Below are positions 12,054-23,451 of a stretch of DNA of 64,000 nucleotides, piece by piece; position 1 is the stretch's first letter, and every line of letters starts with the position of its first letter. The position numbers and the translations under genes were made by a program. Origin of the DNA: Amoebophrya sp. A120 (Eukaryota > Sar > Dinophyceae > Syndiniales > Amoebophryaceae); assembly GCA_905178155.1 (NCBI GenBank), contig CAJINV010000008.1, positions 2,170,001-2,234,000 of the forward strand. Reading direction: 5' to 3'. Below the pieces are notes generated by a model. That model saw only the letters and a program-made list of their open reading frames with translations. It was not told where the DNA came from and did not search any database.

Positions 12054-12795
12054 TTAGTCAACGCACGGATCAGCTTTGTTCTTGTCCGTTGGAACGTGTG
12101 CGATGTTTTCCATATGCTCTTTTACCTCATGCCATCGCAGAAGAAAGTGCTTAGTCTTCTTCGTAGGCTGGCAAACTGGATTTCGCTACTTCTATCGCGG
12201 ACTTGTAGTCAGTGAATAGAATCCCGGGTAGTTCTTGATTTTCATCAAGCCACTCCAAGAAGCCCTGGCTTTGCGTTAGTTTCAGCGTATCAAGCAAAGC
12301 TATATACTCACTTTCGCAGGTACTGTAAGCCCTCAAGGTTTGACGCTTGGAAGACCAACAGATAGGCATACCACGAAAGTGCAGGATAGAACCACTACTA
12401 CTTCGCAAGGTCACGGAGCAACCAGCGAAATCAGCATCAGAAAACGCAACAAGGTCCGGCAAAGACTTCTTGGAGCCCTGCGCTTCAAGGACTTTGCGAT
12501 AAGTTTCCCGAAACTCAGCTTCACGCTGAGGCGTGTAGCACAACCCCTGGCCCTTGGTTTGCAAGAGATAACGGGCAATCCTCTTGGCTGCCGTAATAAC
12601 GGACGCCGCTGGTTTGTTTTGAGCCCTCGCAACCCGATTTATGGCGAAAACCACATCAGGGCGGCACATCGTTCCGATGTATTGAAGCCCACCGGGGATA
12701 CTCAGGCACGAGCTTCCCTTACCCTTCCTCAAGGTCAGCATACACGCAAGGAGTTGCAAGCGGTCTACCTTCCTGCGTGTCAAACTTCTTGGCAA
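12054..12795 (-). CDS. RNase H domain of element 1
   Basis: The domain degrades the RNA strand during reverse transcription. Visible in order are FSDADFAGC (first catalytic Asp), the copia hallmark WSSKRQTLRAYSTCESEYIA (catalytic Glu) and FTDYKSAI (next Asp). The typical KTKHFLLRWHEVKEHM segment follows in another frame after the apparent stop near 12151, ending KNKADPCVD and a stop at 12054. A single frameshift therefore splits the C-terminus. The upstream part contains the IGTMCRPDVVFAINRVAR stretch, typical of the connection between reverse transcriptase and RNase H. Confidence 0.85.
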
Positions 12796-12839
12796 CCAAG
12801 TTTAGCAATAGCTTCCTCTAAATCCAAAGTGAGGCATCG

Positions 12840-13744
12840 CTTCTCGCGATTGTAAAGCATACGCACACCCAAGATGTCCCTTTCATGTAGTGGACCATGA
12901 ACAATTGGAGGAATCATCAATCTTGCCACTGAATCTGTCAAGAATTCGCGCGCAAGCAGCTACGCGCTCTTGTTGATCTGGGCCAGTGATAAAAAAAACT
13001 ATCATCGACATAGATCGCCAAGGTGAGCTTGCCCCTCTTGAACAGACCAGGCTCTTGCGGTGATCGCTTCCAGCCATCACTGAGCAAATATCTCGAGTAG
13101 CAGTCATACCACTTTCGAGGTGCACACCGCAGGCCGTAGAGAGATTTTAACAATCTAACACGGTCCCCGCCTGGATCAGCACTCCAATGCTGTGGAAGTC
13201 TGACGAAAACTCGATCAGAATCTTCAAGGGTCGATCTGATAAAAGCGTTGGAAGTGTCAAAGTCCTCAACAAATTTCCCCGATGCCGCAGCATCTACAAG
13301 CAAGGAACGGGTAGCAGCGTGCGAGACAGTGGGAGAAAAGATCTCAGCTTTCATCACTTTGGTTTGCCTGTTACCAAGCGCAACCAAGCGAGCTTTGTAC
13401 TTTCCGCACCTCTTCCGGGTGTATATCACCACCGCAGGAACTATTTCATCCTGGTCAGTGAACTCACCATCTTCAAGCGGTCGCCAGCACTTAAGCACTT
13501 CCAGCTGCGTACGCTCTAGCGTATCAGCTTCCAACCACTTGGCGGCATCTGGCCCCTCAAATGCCTCTTTCCTTGTAACTTGTATGGTCCAACAAACTGC
13601 GTCACCATCCTTGGTTCTGGACTTTTCTGAAACCTGAATAAAAGGACTGAGCCAAATCCCAGTCGAGAATTGCCCCCGCACCATTTCCAGCTGCAGCCGC
13701 TTCCGGATTTTCATCCTTAGACGGGCCCCCAATGGGCCTAACAA
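12840..13744 (-). CDS. Reverse transcriptase of element 1
   Basis: Copies the element RNA into DNA. The order is KARLVALGN, the first catalytic Asp in FVEDFDTSNAFI, the copia signature LLKSLYGLRCAPRKWY and the catalytic YVDD box followed by SFF. After YVDD the frame shifts; the continuation (FFITGPDQQERVAACARIL) lies in the neighbouring frame. All key residues are present. The region between integrase and this domain is charged and proline-rich, as in many copia polyproteins. Confidence 0.9.
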
Positions 13745-13949
13745 TATCCGAAGCGGTTTTGTCCTGCTTGGATTTCCGTCCAGGCTTTCGCCAATGTGGA
13801 CACTTGTCGCGAGTAAGACCTTTCGGGCGCCCGCGCCTGTTTCTCACCTTTATGAGAACTCCACCCTTCTGACGCCATTTGAATGGGTTGAGCTCGTCAT
13901 CGATAAGATCAGTGCAGTCGGGGCCTTTTACTGAAGGTCCTGCGGGTTG

Positions 13950-15545
13950 TTATGCTTGTTGGTCTTTTGGGCCATCTCCGGCGCCCTGCTGATCAGGCAG
14001 GTCCTTTTGACCAGGAGATTTTGGCGAACCATCGCCAGCCGTCTCCGGTGGTAGCAGCTCTTGTTGCTGCTTAGCATCGTCAGCGGCTTTGTCCAGCTTC
14101 CGACGCTTTGGCGCTGGCTCGTCGTCTTTCGAAGCCCCCACAGAAACTCCCTCTAGCCTCTCTACGACTCCATCCAACGCAGATCGAAGGGCTAGGCGCC
14201 TCCCAACTGCCTCGGCTGGGTCAAGATCAGCAGGAGATCGCAAATCTGGCGACCCTTCTAACGACTTGCGCAGCGTTGTCACATCCGGCACGAGAGTATC
14301 CTCATCGAACTTTGCGGATTTTGACTCGATCGCACAAAATTTCTGCCCATCCCGGCAATTATCATTCTCGTGAAAGACACCGACCAGATGCGAGGAGCTC
14401 TCACGGATATAGCCGAGAGAAACACCTTTCTAATACCTGTCCGCCAGTTTTGGAACCTTCTGCGGATCGTCGTGGGCATGCGTTTTCACGTAGGCCACGC
14501 ATCCGAAACGCCTGAAGTATTTGCATTCAGCGGCCCGCTGAAACTTCTTGTAGTAAGGAGTTAGGGCATTGGTCTTGCGCTGCAGCCTGTTCTTGATGTG
14601 AGCGACGTAGCGCGCACACCAATCCCAAAGCCGAGGATCTACCCCTTGAAGGTTAGCCCGAAGACCATCCCCAAGAGCCCTATGCCACCGCTCAGCGTTC
14701 CCGTTGGTTTGCGGCTCCCGGATGATGCTGTGGCCAGCAACAGCACCGAGCTCCCTGCGAGCTGCTTTCCAAGGACCATTCATCCCTTTCAGGACTGGCT
14801 CATTGTCGCAGCGCGAGGCTTTTGGCTTGCCTACCTGAGTACAAAACTTCTTCAATTCTTCACCACGCTCATCCTTGGACTTGATGCCGAAAGGCTCCAG
14901 CCAATCAGTACAACTGTCTCGGATGGTGATGCAGATCGTACTTCCATCCATGCTAGGCGGTAGCCCGCCGGAGAAGAAGTCCGTCCCGACCTGATCCATC
15001 CAATTTTCATGGAGGTACGCGACCGGTCGCTTCTTCCGGTGCGAGTGGCTCCCGTAACTCTTGCTGAGCGCGCACGCAGGACAATGCACCTTGATCCCCT
15101 GAACTCCGAAATGTCCCATGCGTTGATGTAATCGCAGCGCAGAACAGCCGGAATTCGTATTGGAAATCAAATTTGCGATAGCATCGCCATCCATCAGGTA
15201 AAACCCGACACAAGGCAGCCGCTTCACAGTATTGGCCTTATGCTTGTACCCGCTGAAATCTTTCAACCATCTCGCATCCTTCGCATGGTAGTAGCTCCCA
15301 TTCTCCTCCTGGGCGAAAGTCTCCACGGAGAGCAAACACACAGTCAGAGAAGGACGATAGAGCCCAGCGCGAGTTCCGAGGTTGTTAGGCTTAAGAAATC
15401 CGTATTGGGCCTGTTCCTTGCGCGGTCCGTCAGCAGTGTTCAGGGTGACCGTTTCGCCCGTGAAACTTTCAAACAAGTCAGGATCTGGGAACATGTTGTG
15501 ACTTGCGCCACTGTCCACAATCAGCCGCAGCTTCTGCTGCAGCTT
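13950..15545 (-). CDS. Protease and integrase of element 1
   Basis: The protease active site is VDSGASHNMF near 15510, an intact D-S-G. Integrase begins with an HHCC zinc domain (HQRMGHFG...HCPACALSK). The catalytic triad is visible: GTDFF, SRCDNEP and NGNAERWHR. The C-terminal part continues in another frame (a GYIRESSSHLVGVFHE-like segment near 14340-14400) and then becomes a charged linker with PKRRKLDKAADDAKQQQ near 14050. Protease and integrase are joined in one polyprotein in copia elements, consistent with this layout. Confidence 0.88.
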
Positions 15546-16230
15546 CTATCTTATGCGACTTCCTGCCCATCACCTTATTGACCACGTGGACGCCTGCACC
15601 ACTAGGGGCTTCAGCTCCACAGACTTGACTTCGCTTGAACGTCGTGTGCGCGGCCAGGCCAGCAGCAACACGCGGACAAGACGAATCAAGGAAACAATGA
15701 CCAACCCGGGGCGAGCGTTTCCGCCTACGCCAGGCCAGCACATTACGAGAAAACCTACGACCAGAAACCCGAAGCGGAATCTTCAAGGTTTTCGCCCTGA
15801 ACTCGACATCAGTATCTCTAGGTCTACAACACATTACGGGCTGCGTAACATCACCACGCCCCCACAGAGACCACGCGACCAGCAAAGCCAGAAACGTGAA
15901 GCACACTGCTGCGGGCACAATCGTCACGAAGTCAAGACCCTTCAAAGCTGTCAAATTTGTCAAAGGCTGAGCCACGTAACCCGCTAACCCGGGCACGTTC
16001 GTCACAGCTGAAGCATTGGCAATTCTCAAACTGGTGAAAACATCTTCCCAGAATGGACCAACAGCTACTACGAGCTGGAAGACAGCGAACACACAAAGGA
16101 AAAACCAGTAGAAACGCGCCCAACCCGTGGGACTTTTCAAACGTCCACTCTCTTCCTTCTTGTTCACATTCATACTTTCGTCAGTGTTGTTGCCAGTAGT
16201 GTTTTCCTTACTTAGCAGGCTCACAGACAT
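15545..16230 (-). CDS. Two-membrane-segment ORF between gag and protease
   Basis: Follows the gag stop at 16208 in a different frame and runs toward the protease. It encodes an NKKEESGRLKSPTG linker, a first membrane segment WARFYWFFLCVFAVFQLVVA (about 16048-16122), a loop with two N-glycosylation sequons (NAS, NLT), a second segment FVTIVPAAVCFTFLALLVAW (about 15862-15930) and a basic tail. Ordinary copia elements have no membrane protein here; env-like ORFs of some plant copia elements lie after RNase H. It could be a captured host segment or an element-specific membrane anchor. The protease is reached only after a frame change near 15545. Confidence 0.6.
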
Positions 16231-17247
16231 CAGCGGACTCGGAAGAAGACAAATCATCGTCGTCATTCTTTCCCCAGCCGAAGTCTTTGGAGGATCCGAC
16301 GCCGACGAAGTGAGTCTCTTCACCGTCATCCTCACCTTCTTCCTGCTTCTTCTTATTCTTCTTGTTATTCTTCTTTCCGTTACCCTTGGACGCCGGACGC
16401 AAATGCGGGTGCTTGACCCAGCATTTTTCAACCGGATGACCAGGGCGACGGCAGTGCGAGCAACGGACGGGGGTAGGCTTGCCGCCTTTCTTTTTGACCT
16501 CCACCTTTAACGCCTTGGCCTGGTTCTGCAGGGATTTAATCTGCTGAGCCTGGGCAGCGTTCGCAATAGGCTCTTCCTTCTTTCCATTCCCCGCACGCAG
16601 CACGCTCGTACTCCCGAAGGACATCGATCAGCGACTGAACATCGGTGGACTGCTTGACGTTAGCCAAGATGGAGGAAGTAACCGGAGCGAAGGAGGGCAG
16701 CACACCCATCAAGATGGCTCCGATAGTCAGCTCATCAGTGGTGACTTTCGATTCCAATTGCTCACGAATAACTTTGGTTTTCTTAGCGATGAAAGACTCA
16801 ACGCCCTCTCCCGGCTTCTGCTTTTGCGACAGCAGTTGCTCTAACCAGTACAAGCGGGAGGAAGTACGCTGCGAGGCGTATTTCTTGTACAGAGCGTCAA
16901 GGATCGCGAACAGATGACGCGCATCCGCACCGGTCAGCTCACGAGCACATTCGTGAGCTTCACCATCCAACGAAGCGACAATGGCAGCGGAAAGCTTACG
17001 CCCTTGCGCTTCATGGTAATCACCATGCTGGTTGATTTGGTTAATGGTGAAGGCCGGATCGTTCGAGCGATACCCGTCGAAGAAATCCTTGAAGGTCAGG
17101 TTAGTAGTGGAGGCAGTACCACCCTGGTAACCTTCCCAATCAGGCATCGACTCCAGGATCGTCTCGAGATCAAAACAGAGACCACTTAGACCAGTCAGAC
17201 TGGGTCTTAAGGGTCGGGATTTTCCATTTCCCATCTGCTTTGGCCAT
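16208..17247 (-). CDS. Gag of element 1
   Basis: Starts at ATG 17247 (MAKADGKWKIPTLKTQSDW). It continues after a frame change near 17180 as LCFDLETILESMPDWEGYQG, through a helical capsid-like part (SSRLYWLEQLLSQKQKPGEG, VSSILANVKQSTDVQ). After a second frame change near 16600 comes the nucleocapsid part with a canonical CX2CX4HX4C zinc knuckle, CSHCRRPGHPVEKC, and a Lys/Asn-rich tail ending in an acidic DDDDLSSSESADV stretch. It forms the particle and binds the element RNA. Two frameshifts mean this copy cannot make a full Gag unless they are sequencing errors. Confidence 0.85.
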
Positions 17248-17347
17248 TTTGTGTTGTGTGTGAAAGTTATGTGTAAACACAGAAACTACTCGCGTAAGGA
17301 TAAATTTGCAGAGGTGTAACAACCTAGCTAGCTCTTTGGCCCAAGAT

Positions 17348-17595
17348 TGTAAGAACACTCAGAATGCAAATAACCTACTTAGGTTGATCCGCCTACTAGT
17401 ATCCGAGTCACTTGAGTTCATTGGGGTACAAAGTTCAAAGGTTCACAAATCAGGCTAGGCCGGGCACATTCGTCACGACTGTGCCGGTCATTTCTGTCAT
17501 CTCTCTCTTGATCGATTTCATGGATTCGTGCTGATTTGCTTGGATCTTGGCGGTGGATCAACTGCGATTTGGGTCATTTGATCCCTATGCCTACA
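17348..17595 (-). repeat. 5' LTR of element 1
   Basis: TGTAAGAACACTCAG to CCCTATGCCTACA on the plus strand, 248 bp, like the other LTR. It should contain the promoter for minus-strand transcription. The target duplication AACTT follows at 17596-17600. The primer-binding site, expected just left of 17348, is not a plain tRNA 3'-end complement; it reads ATCTTGGGCCAAAGAGC on the minus strand. Confidence 0.93.
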
Positions 17596-17600
17596 AACTT

Positions 17601-18240
17601 TCCAAAGCTGTCGCGACTTGGGAAGTCGCCCAGAGCCCAACGTCCCAAAGCTATCGCGATTTGGGAAATCGCCCAACGCCCATCGCCCAACTCCCGCGTC
17701 GCAACTCCAGAAATTTTGCAACCAACTCAAAACATTTTGCGACTCGGAATATTTTGCAGCGCGCCCGAAATGTTTTGCGGTTGAAAATATTTTGCAGCCC
17801 CAAAAATTTTGCAAACCAAAACTACTATGCAAGCCAGACGCCCATCGCCCAGCTCCCAACCCCCAGCGCCCAGCCCTCATCGCCCAGCTCCCAACTCCCA
17901 ACCATCGCCCAAAACCCATCGCCCCAATCCCGCCGCCCCACTCCCATCGCACGCCCAACCTCCACAGCCCAGCTCCCACATCGCAACACCAAAAGTTTTG
18001 CAACTCCAAAAATTTTGCAACTCCAAAAATTTTGCAACTCCAATGATGCCGCGACGCCGAATATTTTGCGACTCGAAATATTTTGCAAGTTGAAATATTT
18101 TGCAGCTCAAAATCCTTTGCGGGTTCAAATATTTTGCAGCTTCAAAATATTTTGCAACGCAAAATATTTTGCGAGCCCCGTTGAAAATTTTTCGCAGCAA
18201 ACTCCCAACAAAACTCCTCGCCCCGGTTTTGCAGCTTTGA
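17601..18240. repeat. Low-complexity repeats of AAAATTTTGCAACTCC and CGCCCATCGCCCAACT type
   Basis: Two interspersed motifs repeat: AAAATTTTGCAACTCC with variants such as AATATTTTGCAGC, and CCCAACGCCCATCGCCCA. They make long but meaningless open frames on both strands. The tract begins directly at the target site of element 1, so the element inserted at its edge. Confidence 0.7.
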
Positions 18241-18770
18241 AAGCGGGAAGCACGGGGAAAGCGGGTGGGAAGCACGGGGAAGGCGGGAAAAATGGGGAGA
18301 GTGGGAAGCACGGGGAAGGTGGCTGGGAAGCACGGGGAAAACGGGAAGCACGGGGCAGGCGGGAAGCACGGAGAAAATGGGAAGCATAGGAAAAGCGGGA
18401 AGCACGGGGAAAGCGAAGAGCACAGAAAAGGCGGGGGGCCCGGAGAAAATGGGAAGCGCAGCAAAAGCGGGAAGCACGGGGAAAGTGTGTGGGGGGCACG
18501 GGGAAAGCGGGTGGGAAGCATGGGGAAGGCGGGAAGCACGGGGAGGACGGGGTGCACGGGGAAAGCGGGAAGCACGGGGAAGGCGGGAAGTACGGGGCAA
18601 GCGGGAAGCACGGGGAAAGCGGGAGGCACGGGGAAGGCGGGAAGCACGGGGAAAGCGGGGAACACGGGGAAAGTAAGCGGGAAGCACGGGGAAAGCGGGA
18701 AGCGCGGGGAAGGCGGGAAGCACGGACGGGCGAAGGGCGCACGAGAAGCGGGGGGCACGGGGAACGCCGC
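18241..18770. repeat. 18-bp minisatellite
   Basis: A purine-rich tandem array of the unit GGGAAGCACGGGGAAAGC with variants (GGGAAGGC, GGGCAGGC, GTGGGAAGC), roughly two dozen copies. The period is a multiple of three, so all frames stay open and produce long simple-sequence ORFs on both strands. Confidence 0.92.
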
Positions 18771-18794
18771 CGGCCGGCGGCCAATCAAACACCA

Positions 18795-18935
18795 GGCGAG
18801 CAGCTGCCCAACACCCTCCCCCGGCGCCCTCCCTCTGTTCACGAAGGGAAAGCCGCGCCCCAGCACCAGGCCTGCAGGCGAGCAGCTGCCCACCACCCTC
18901 CCCCGGCGCCCTCCCTCTGTATGTTCACGAGGAGA
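18795..18935. repeat. Short tandem duplication
   Basis: GCGAGCAGCTGCCCAACACC followed by CTCCCCCGGCGCCCTCCCTC occurs at 18797 and again at about 18874 with one difference. This is a two-copy duplication with a period of about 77 bp. Confidence 0.75.
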
Positions 18936-19675
18936 CCGGCAGAGGGCGCCACCGTCCGCCGTCTCTGTCTTGGGGGGTGCGCGCGAGGGAGGGGAGCACG
19001 CGGAGGCGGAACAGATTGCGTGCGCGCTACTGCGGGGGGCGACGTTGTTGTCCGGGGCGGGCTGCCGGGGGAGGGTGGGTGGCCCCTGCGCCTGGAGGGC
19101 AATCAATGAAGGCCCCACCCCGGCGCCCGTCCCCCATCCACGCACGCGGCAGGGGCCCCGGCGGGCCCCTGCACTGCAAGGCTGCGCGCGGGAGAAGGGC
19201 GGGGGGCAGGCATCAAGGCGCGCAGGGGCGGGGCACACAGGCAGGCGGCACGAACGGGCCACACCGCAAACGCGCGGGCAGGGCGTCACGCGCCAGCGCC
19301 TCGCATGGCGCGGACTGTTCCCCTGCTTCCTTCCCCCGTCCACTGGCGCCCGCCCGCTGCCGCGCTTTGCGTTGTTGCTTGGGCCTAAGGCTTGCCGCCA
19401 CGCAAACGCGCGCCCAGTGCGGGCGGGGTCCTCGCGCTCGCAAAACGACGGGAACCACGGGCGCCATGGCGCTCCGCCTTCGTTCTTTCAGCAAGAAGCG
19501 GCGCAGATGCCTGGCCCCGCCCTGCATCAAAAAACTTTTCCCTTGCCCACCCTCTGGCGCTTTTCTTTCCCCCCTGTCCACTTGTTCGCCCCCCCACTGC
19601 GCGACATAAGCTGCGGCCTTGTATCTACTTTCCAGGTTGGAGTTCTGAATGTCTGTCTCGCCATCTTGCTCACTT
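18936..19675. other. GC-rich stretch, no gene recognised
   Basis: Very GC-rich sequence with overlapping open frames on both strands, rich in Ala, Arg, Gly and Pro. This is the signature of composition rather than coding. No domain is recognised. Confidence 0.4.
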
Positions 19676-19681
19676 ACTTGC

Positions 19682-19819
19682 AGCGAGAAGAGGGCGCTCC
19701 AGACTTGAGCTACGAGAGCATGCGGACGCAGTTTTTTCACCAGCTCGAGAACGTGCAGACGGTTGCCGCAAAGTTTCAGCAGCAAAAAGCTCAGGAAGGG
19801 CAATATGACAGTAGGCTCG
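19682..19819 (+). CDS. Possible isolated exon
   Basis: Preceded by the acceptor-like sequence TGCTCACTTACTTGCAG. It encodes a helical segment, REEGAPDLSYESMRTQFFHQ and then LENVQTVAAKFQQQKAQEGQ, unlike the GC-rich frames around it. A donor is not clear (ACAGTAGGC near 19810). No partner exons were identified, so it may be a real exon of an unassembled gene or chance. Confidence 0.3.
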
Positions 19820-19824
19820 GATAG

Positions 19825-22170
19825 ATGTTGTCACAATCTCAGCTGAGATGATTCCGTGCATAGCAAAAATTTCTTGTGATGTAGCAGTACGCTTGTGATC
19901 ACGGTCGTCCTGGACCAATTTGACGCGAGTGACCTGTCCTCGATTTCTTTTACCGTTCACATCGACAAAGAGTAGTCTAAGTACAAATCATGTTGGAGCA
20001 GGGTCTTCTAGACTTGGTAGCTCGTCAGTTGCGCAGATGGGATTGTGACACCTCTTGAGTTGCAGGCCATACGCGAGACGCCAGGTTGTGAGACATTTCC
20101 AACAAAAGCGCCAAGAACCTTGTTCGCGCAGCGGGAAGAGGACGCGAATTACTTTTTGTGGACGTATTTTAGTTCAAATCATCATACTGTGCACGCTAGG
20201 CGCGACCAGTGTGTCACTTTTGCTCGGCTCGTGTGATGTACTTACTATCGGAAGACTGTCTCGACGTCGACAGGAAGACTGAGAACTTACTTGTGAATAC
20301 AGAAGTAGATGATGACTCAGAATTTGAAGAGCATCCGGACTGTGACCGCAGTTTTTGCTTCATCCATCGATGGATCACACTGATGGAACTGGTGTAGTTG
20401 GTACATGGAACTAAAAAAGGAAGCCTTCAAATTCATTGCAAGAGGTGGTTCTTCATTCATCCGTAACGAAACCCTCCGACAGGAACCGATGTTCGAATGA
20501 TGTTAATGGTGGTCGTGGAAGCCTCCTGTCTGTGAGTCGTGGAAGGTTTTGTCTGTGAGGCGTGGAAGCCTCCAGCGGGGGGCGGTTGGATCGTAAGCTC
20601 GAGGCTTATTACTTATGGATACGGGATGGCGAGACGCGCCACATTTCTTCTGGCGACGGCCTTGCGAGGTTTGGGTTTGCTGACAGCGCTGGACGTGTTT
20701 TGTTCTGGATGCGCCGAGAGCTCGCCTCTCATCGGCGGCGCGGGCCCGTTGTTCAAGATGTCTTGCCTGTTGGCCATCTCACTCTTAGGCGGGAGCCGTG
20801 GTCGTTTTACCCTTTGCCCACGAGTGGACTCCGCCTGGCGGGCACGCCTTTCCGGGGTGTGTAGGACCATCGTTAGCCGCCTCTACTAAAATCTAGTATG
20901 CGTGGTCAAGTCTAGATCATGAAAGCACTCGCCGGAGCTCTTACAGCCCCGAGGACGCCCCACCCCACTCCATGCGTCCATTAAAGTTCCGATACGCCAA
21001 ACCCCACGTCGAGAGAGAGATGTATATGAATTTGGACGAGAGGGAGGTGCTGGACAGTGGCTAGTAGGAAGTGTGAAGGTAGAAGATGTCCACCTACAGC
21101 ACCCATCCAACGGCAAGCATTCTGTCTTATGTTGTTATGTAACCATCACGCCTATTGTTTCATCGGTTACAGCTTTTTGCTACCATTTGTTAGAAGGAAC
21201 CAACCGATGTTCGAATGATGTTAATGGTGGTCGAGAATAAGACTCCAGGACCGCATTGCGTCGAGGACTCCAGCACCGCATTGTGTCTTGCACGCGCTGG
21301 CGCGGTAGGCTTATTTTCAAGTCTTGCGAGCACCGAAATGTCTCGTGCAAAGAAGTTGCGTTTTGTCGTCTGCGAAAACATCTAGTCCACAAATTTTCCA
21401 AAGTACTTTAGCGCCGATCCTGTAGCGCCGATCCCGCGCGCCGCACCGTGCTCTTGGTACTTGCAAATGTGATACGTCTTTTATGCAGGATCTTCCACGA
21501 CCGCGTATTTAATTTGTTTCGTGTATGCATTACGTGTTATACATGGTGTCAACGCGGCGCGTAAATCTAAATGTGCCCGCCTGATCAAGCGGTGATTCGG
21601 TGCCTGAGAATTTTTGTTTCGAGGCGTTGGATCTTCCGTTTCCTGAGCTGTTAGCTCCATAGTTACTTCCCATGACCGTCAGCGAGTCAAAGAAGCGATC
21701 AAATTGTAGTTACTTATGTAGGACCCGGCTTAGGAAAAAGAGGTCTGTCCACGTCAGGGCGGTGCCTGGCTGCGAAGCGTTAACGCCCCGCTCCTGTCTA
21801 CTGAGGGATAGGGTAAGGGACCTCGCTTTGCCACCACCTATTGAATCCACCCGTCCAAAAATCAACATCTTTGTGAAATTCCGTTTTTAATTCGTCTTCG
21901 ATCTACTCGACTGTGTGACGAAGCTAGTTAGAGGAGGAAATTATAAAGTAGTAAGAGTCTCTGTCTATGTCACTCCTTGAATTTGTTTCAGTGCATTGCA
22001 GTGATCCTTTCATTTCCAAGAATCGTCCTCACAGTACTAGCTACCACAAAACCACGACGCACTGTGCTCATCGTTATCGCCTACTTACTTTTTATCTGCG
22101 CGTCGCCCTTGTCTTCTACAAAACCGAGGCTACAACTTTATCCATCCCCTGAGAGGACGGTCCTGCTCGA
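19825..22170. other. Intergenic region upstream of the giant gene; 31-bp direct repeat
   Basis: No convincing exon. An identical 31-bp sequence starting ACCGATGTTCGAATGATGTT occurs at 20485-20515 and 21203-21233, each followed by a different tail. The open frame at 20539-20889 has hydrophobic stretches but no supporting splice context. The promoter of the giant gene should lie near the right end of this stretch; no TATA-like element can be supported. Confidence 0.4.
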
Positions 22171-22306
22171 CATGTTGAAGTTTGTGGATGGGAACCTCCA
22201 AGGGGACCGTTTCTGTCGTTCGAAGAAGCGCTGTCGCACCAGTAGGGGGAAAAACAAAATATCGGACCGTAGTTCATTTTTCGTTGAAAGGCCGGCCGTC
22301 GGAAAA

Positions 22307-23451
22307 ATGTTGTCTTCGGTGATGAATTTTTTATCCTCGATATCGGCCGCGTGGATCCTGAATGTGGTGGAGGACAAATGCTTGTTCTCCCGACGTTGGG
22401 CGTGGACGATGCGCCGCCAGCGGATCGCGATGATCCTGTGCGCGATCCTCGGGGTAGAGGTGTACTACTTTCGCTCTTTCACGAGAAAGAACGACGTAAA
22501 AAATACGGGAAGGGAGGAGCCGGCGCCCGGCGGGGTCGTCGTCTTCGTTTCGGCAACGACAGTCACGATTCAGGCTTCTGATTCGAGCGAGGTGCCTGAA
22601 GCCCAAGGTGTCGCCGTACGAGCGACCAATGGGTACGGGAGTGTCGTCAGCACCTCCCCATACCAGCCGGGACTGCATTTCGGGAGCCCCTTTGTGTACC
22701 CCGACGGGGTAACCTCTTTCAGTCACAGTCGTATCTGGACCACGTCTATTCCAATTTCGAAGACCCAAGACCCGAATTTCGGGACAGCGAGGGCGGCGCT
22801 GCTCGAACTTAACATTCGAGGCGAGCAGCCGTGGGCGCAGCGCTGGCATAAGGATTCAAAACAATTCGGCCGGGTCAGTTTGTGGGACAGCCTATATTGT
22901 TTCGGCAGATTGTTCGCTTTATCCGGGACAGGAAGCTGTACTTTTACGACAAACGTAGCCCAGCCTGTGGTTGTTGGGGTAACAGATGACAGGTGTACTC
23001 CCGAGGGTGGCTGCACCAACGTGGATGTGTGTGCGAGTTTTACCATCGCTTCTGCGACCGACATTACGGGCGGACATTCGCGGCCCTCGACGTACGCTGA
23101 TGGCAGTGCACCGCCTGGCGCCAATTGGTGGCGTTTAATGGCAGACTGCTCCGGGAGATCCGGGCGGTCTCTGGTGATCTACCGCCCAGCGAAGGGGGAT
23201 GGGACGCTGCTGCAGATGTATATCCGAACGTTTGAGATGACTGACATAGCGACCAATGACAACTCCCATCAAGACGATAGCGGAAATGTGAAATGGAGAG
23301 TGGAATTTGCCAAACCTGGGGGGACTCTGATGGGACTTCAATTCCACACCCAACATGGCTTTGCCCAAGCCGACTATAACAAGGTGAAGACTACCAGTCT
23401 GAGAATCGAGGCGGGTTCGCTGCTCGTTGATTTTACTGATCTGCAGACACT
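22307..23451 (+). CDS. Exon 1 of the giant gene: membrane anchor and first module
   Basis: From ATG 22307 the first residues are MLSSVMNFLSSISAAWILNV. The basic stretch RRWAWTMRRQR and a hydrophobic segment IAMILCAILGVEVYYF follow, like a signal anchor with the N-terminus inside. The rest is beta-rich and extracellular in character. It has cysteines in pairs (DRCTPEGGCTNVDVC), an ANWWRLMADC core resembling the WWR of later modules, and KWRVEFAKPGGTLMGLQFH, the pattern of a discoidin-type sheet. The exon ends in codons for TDLQT, where an introner (23452-23703) interrupts. An in-frame ATG at 22172 would add 45 residues. Confidence 0.7.

Larger units (their letters stand above)
11356..17595 (-). 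mobile_element. Complete copia-type LTR retrotransposon (element 1)
   Basis: Two 248-bp LTRs, each TG...CA on the plus strand, lie at 11356-11603 and 17348-17595. They are bounded by a perfect 5-bp target duplication AACTT (11351-11355 and 17596-17600). I count 10 differences between the LTRs, about 4%. Coding runs right to left: Gag with a zinc knuckle, an ORF with two membrane segments, aspartic protease, integrase, reverse transcriptase and RNase H. Integrase before reverse transcriptase is the copia (Pseudoviridae-type) order. Frameshifts interrupt gag, the gag-pol junction and the RNase H end. They could be decay, programmed shifts or sequencing errors. The element sits between two low-complexity regions and disrupts no recognisable gene. 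Confidence 0.95.

Noticed and set aside
15545-16230. Retroviral envelope gene in element 1
   Set aside because: There are membrane segments and sequons, but the position before protease, the small size and the lack of signal or fusion features do not support an envelope call.
17877-19824. Very long open frames (about 490-520 aa) on both strands
   Set aside because: They are created by the 18-bp minisatellite and GC-rich duplications; the period is a multiple of three, so every frame stays open and the products are simple repeats.
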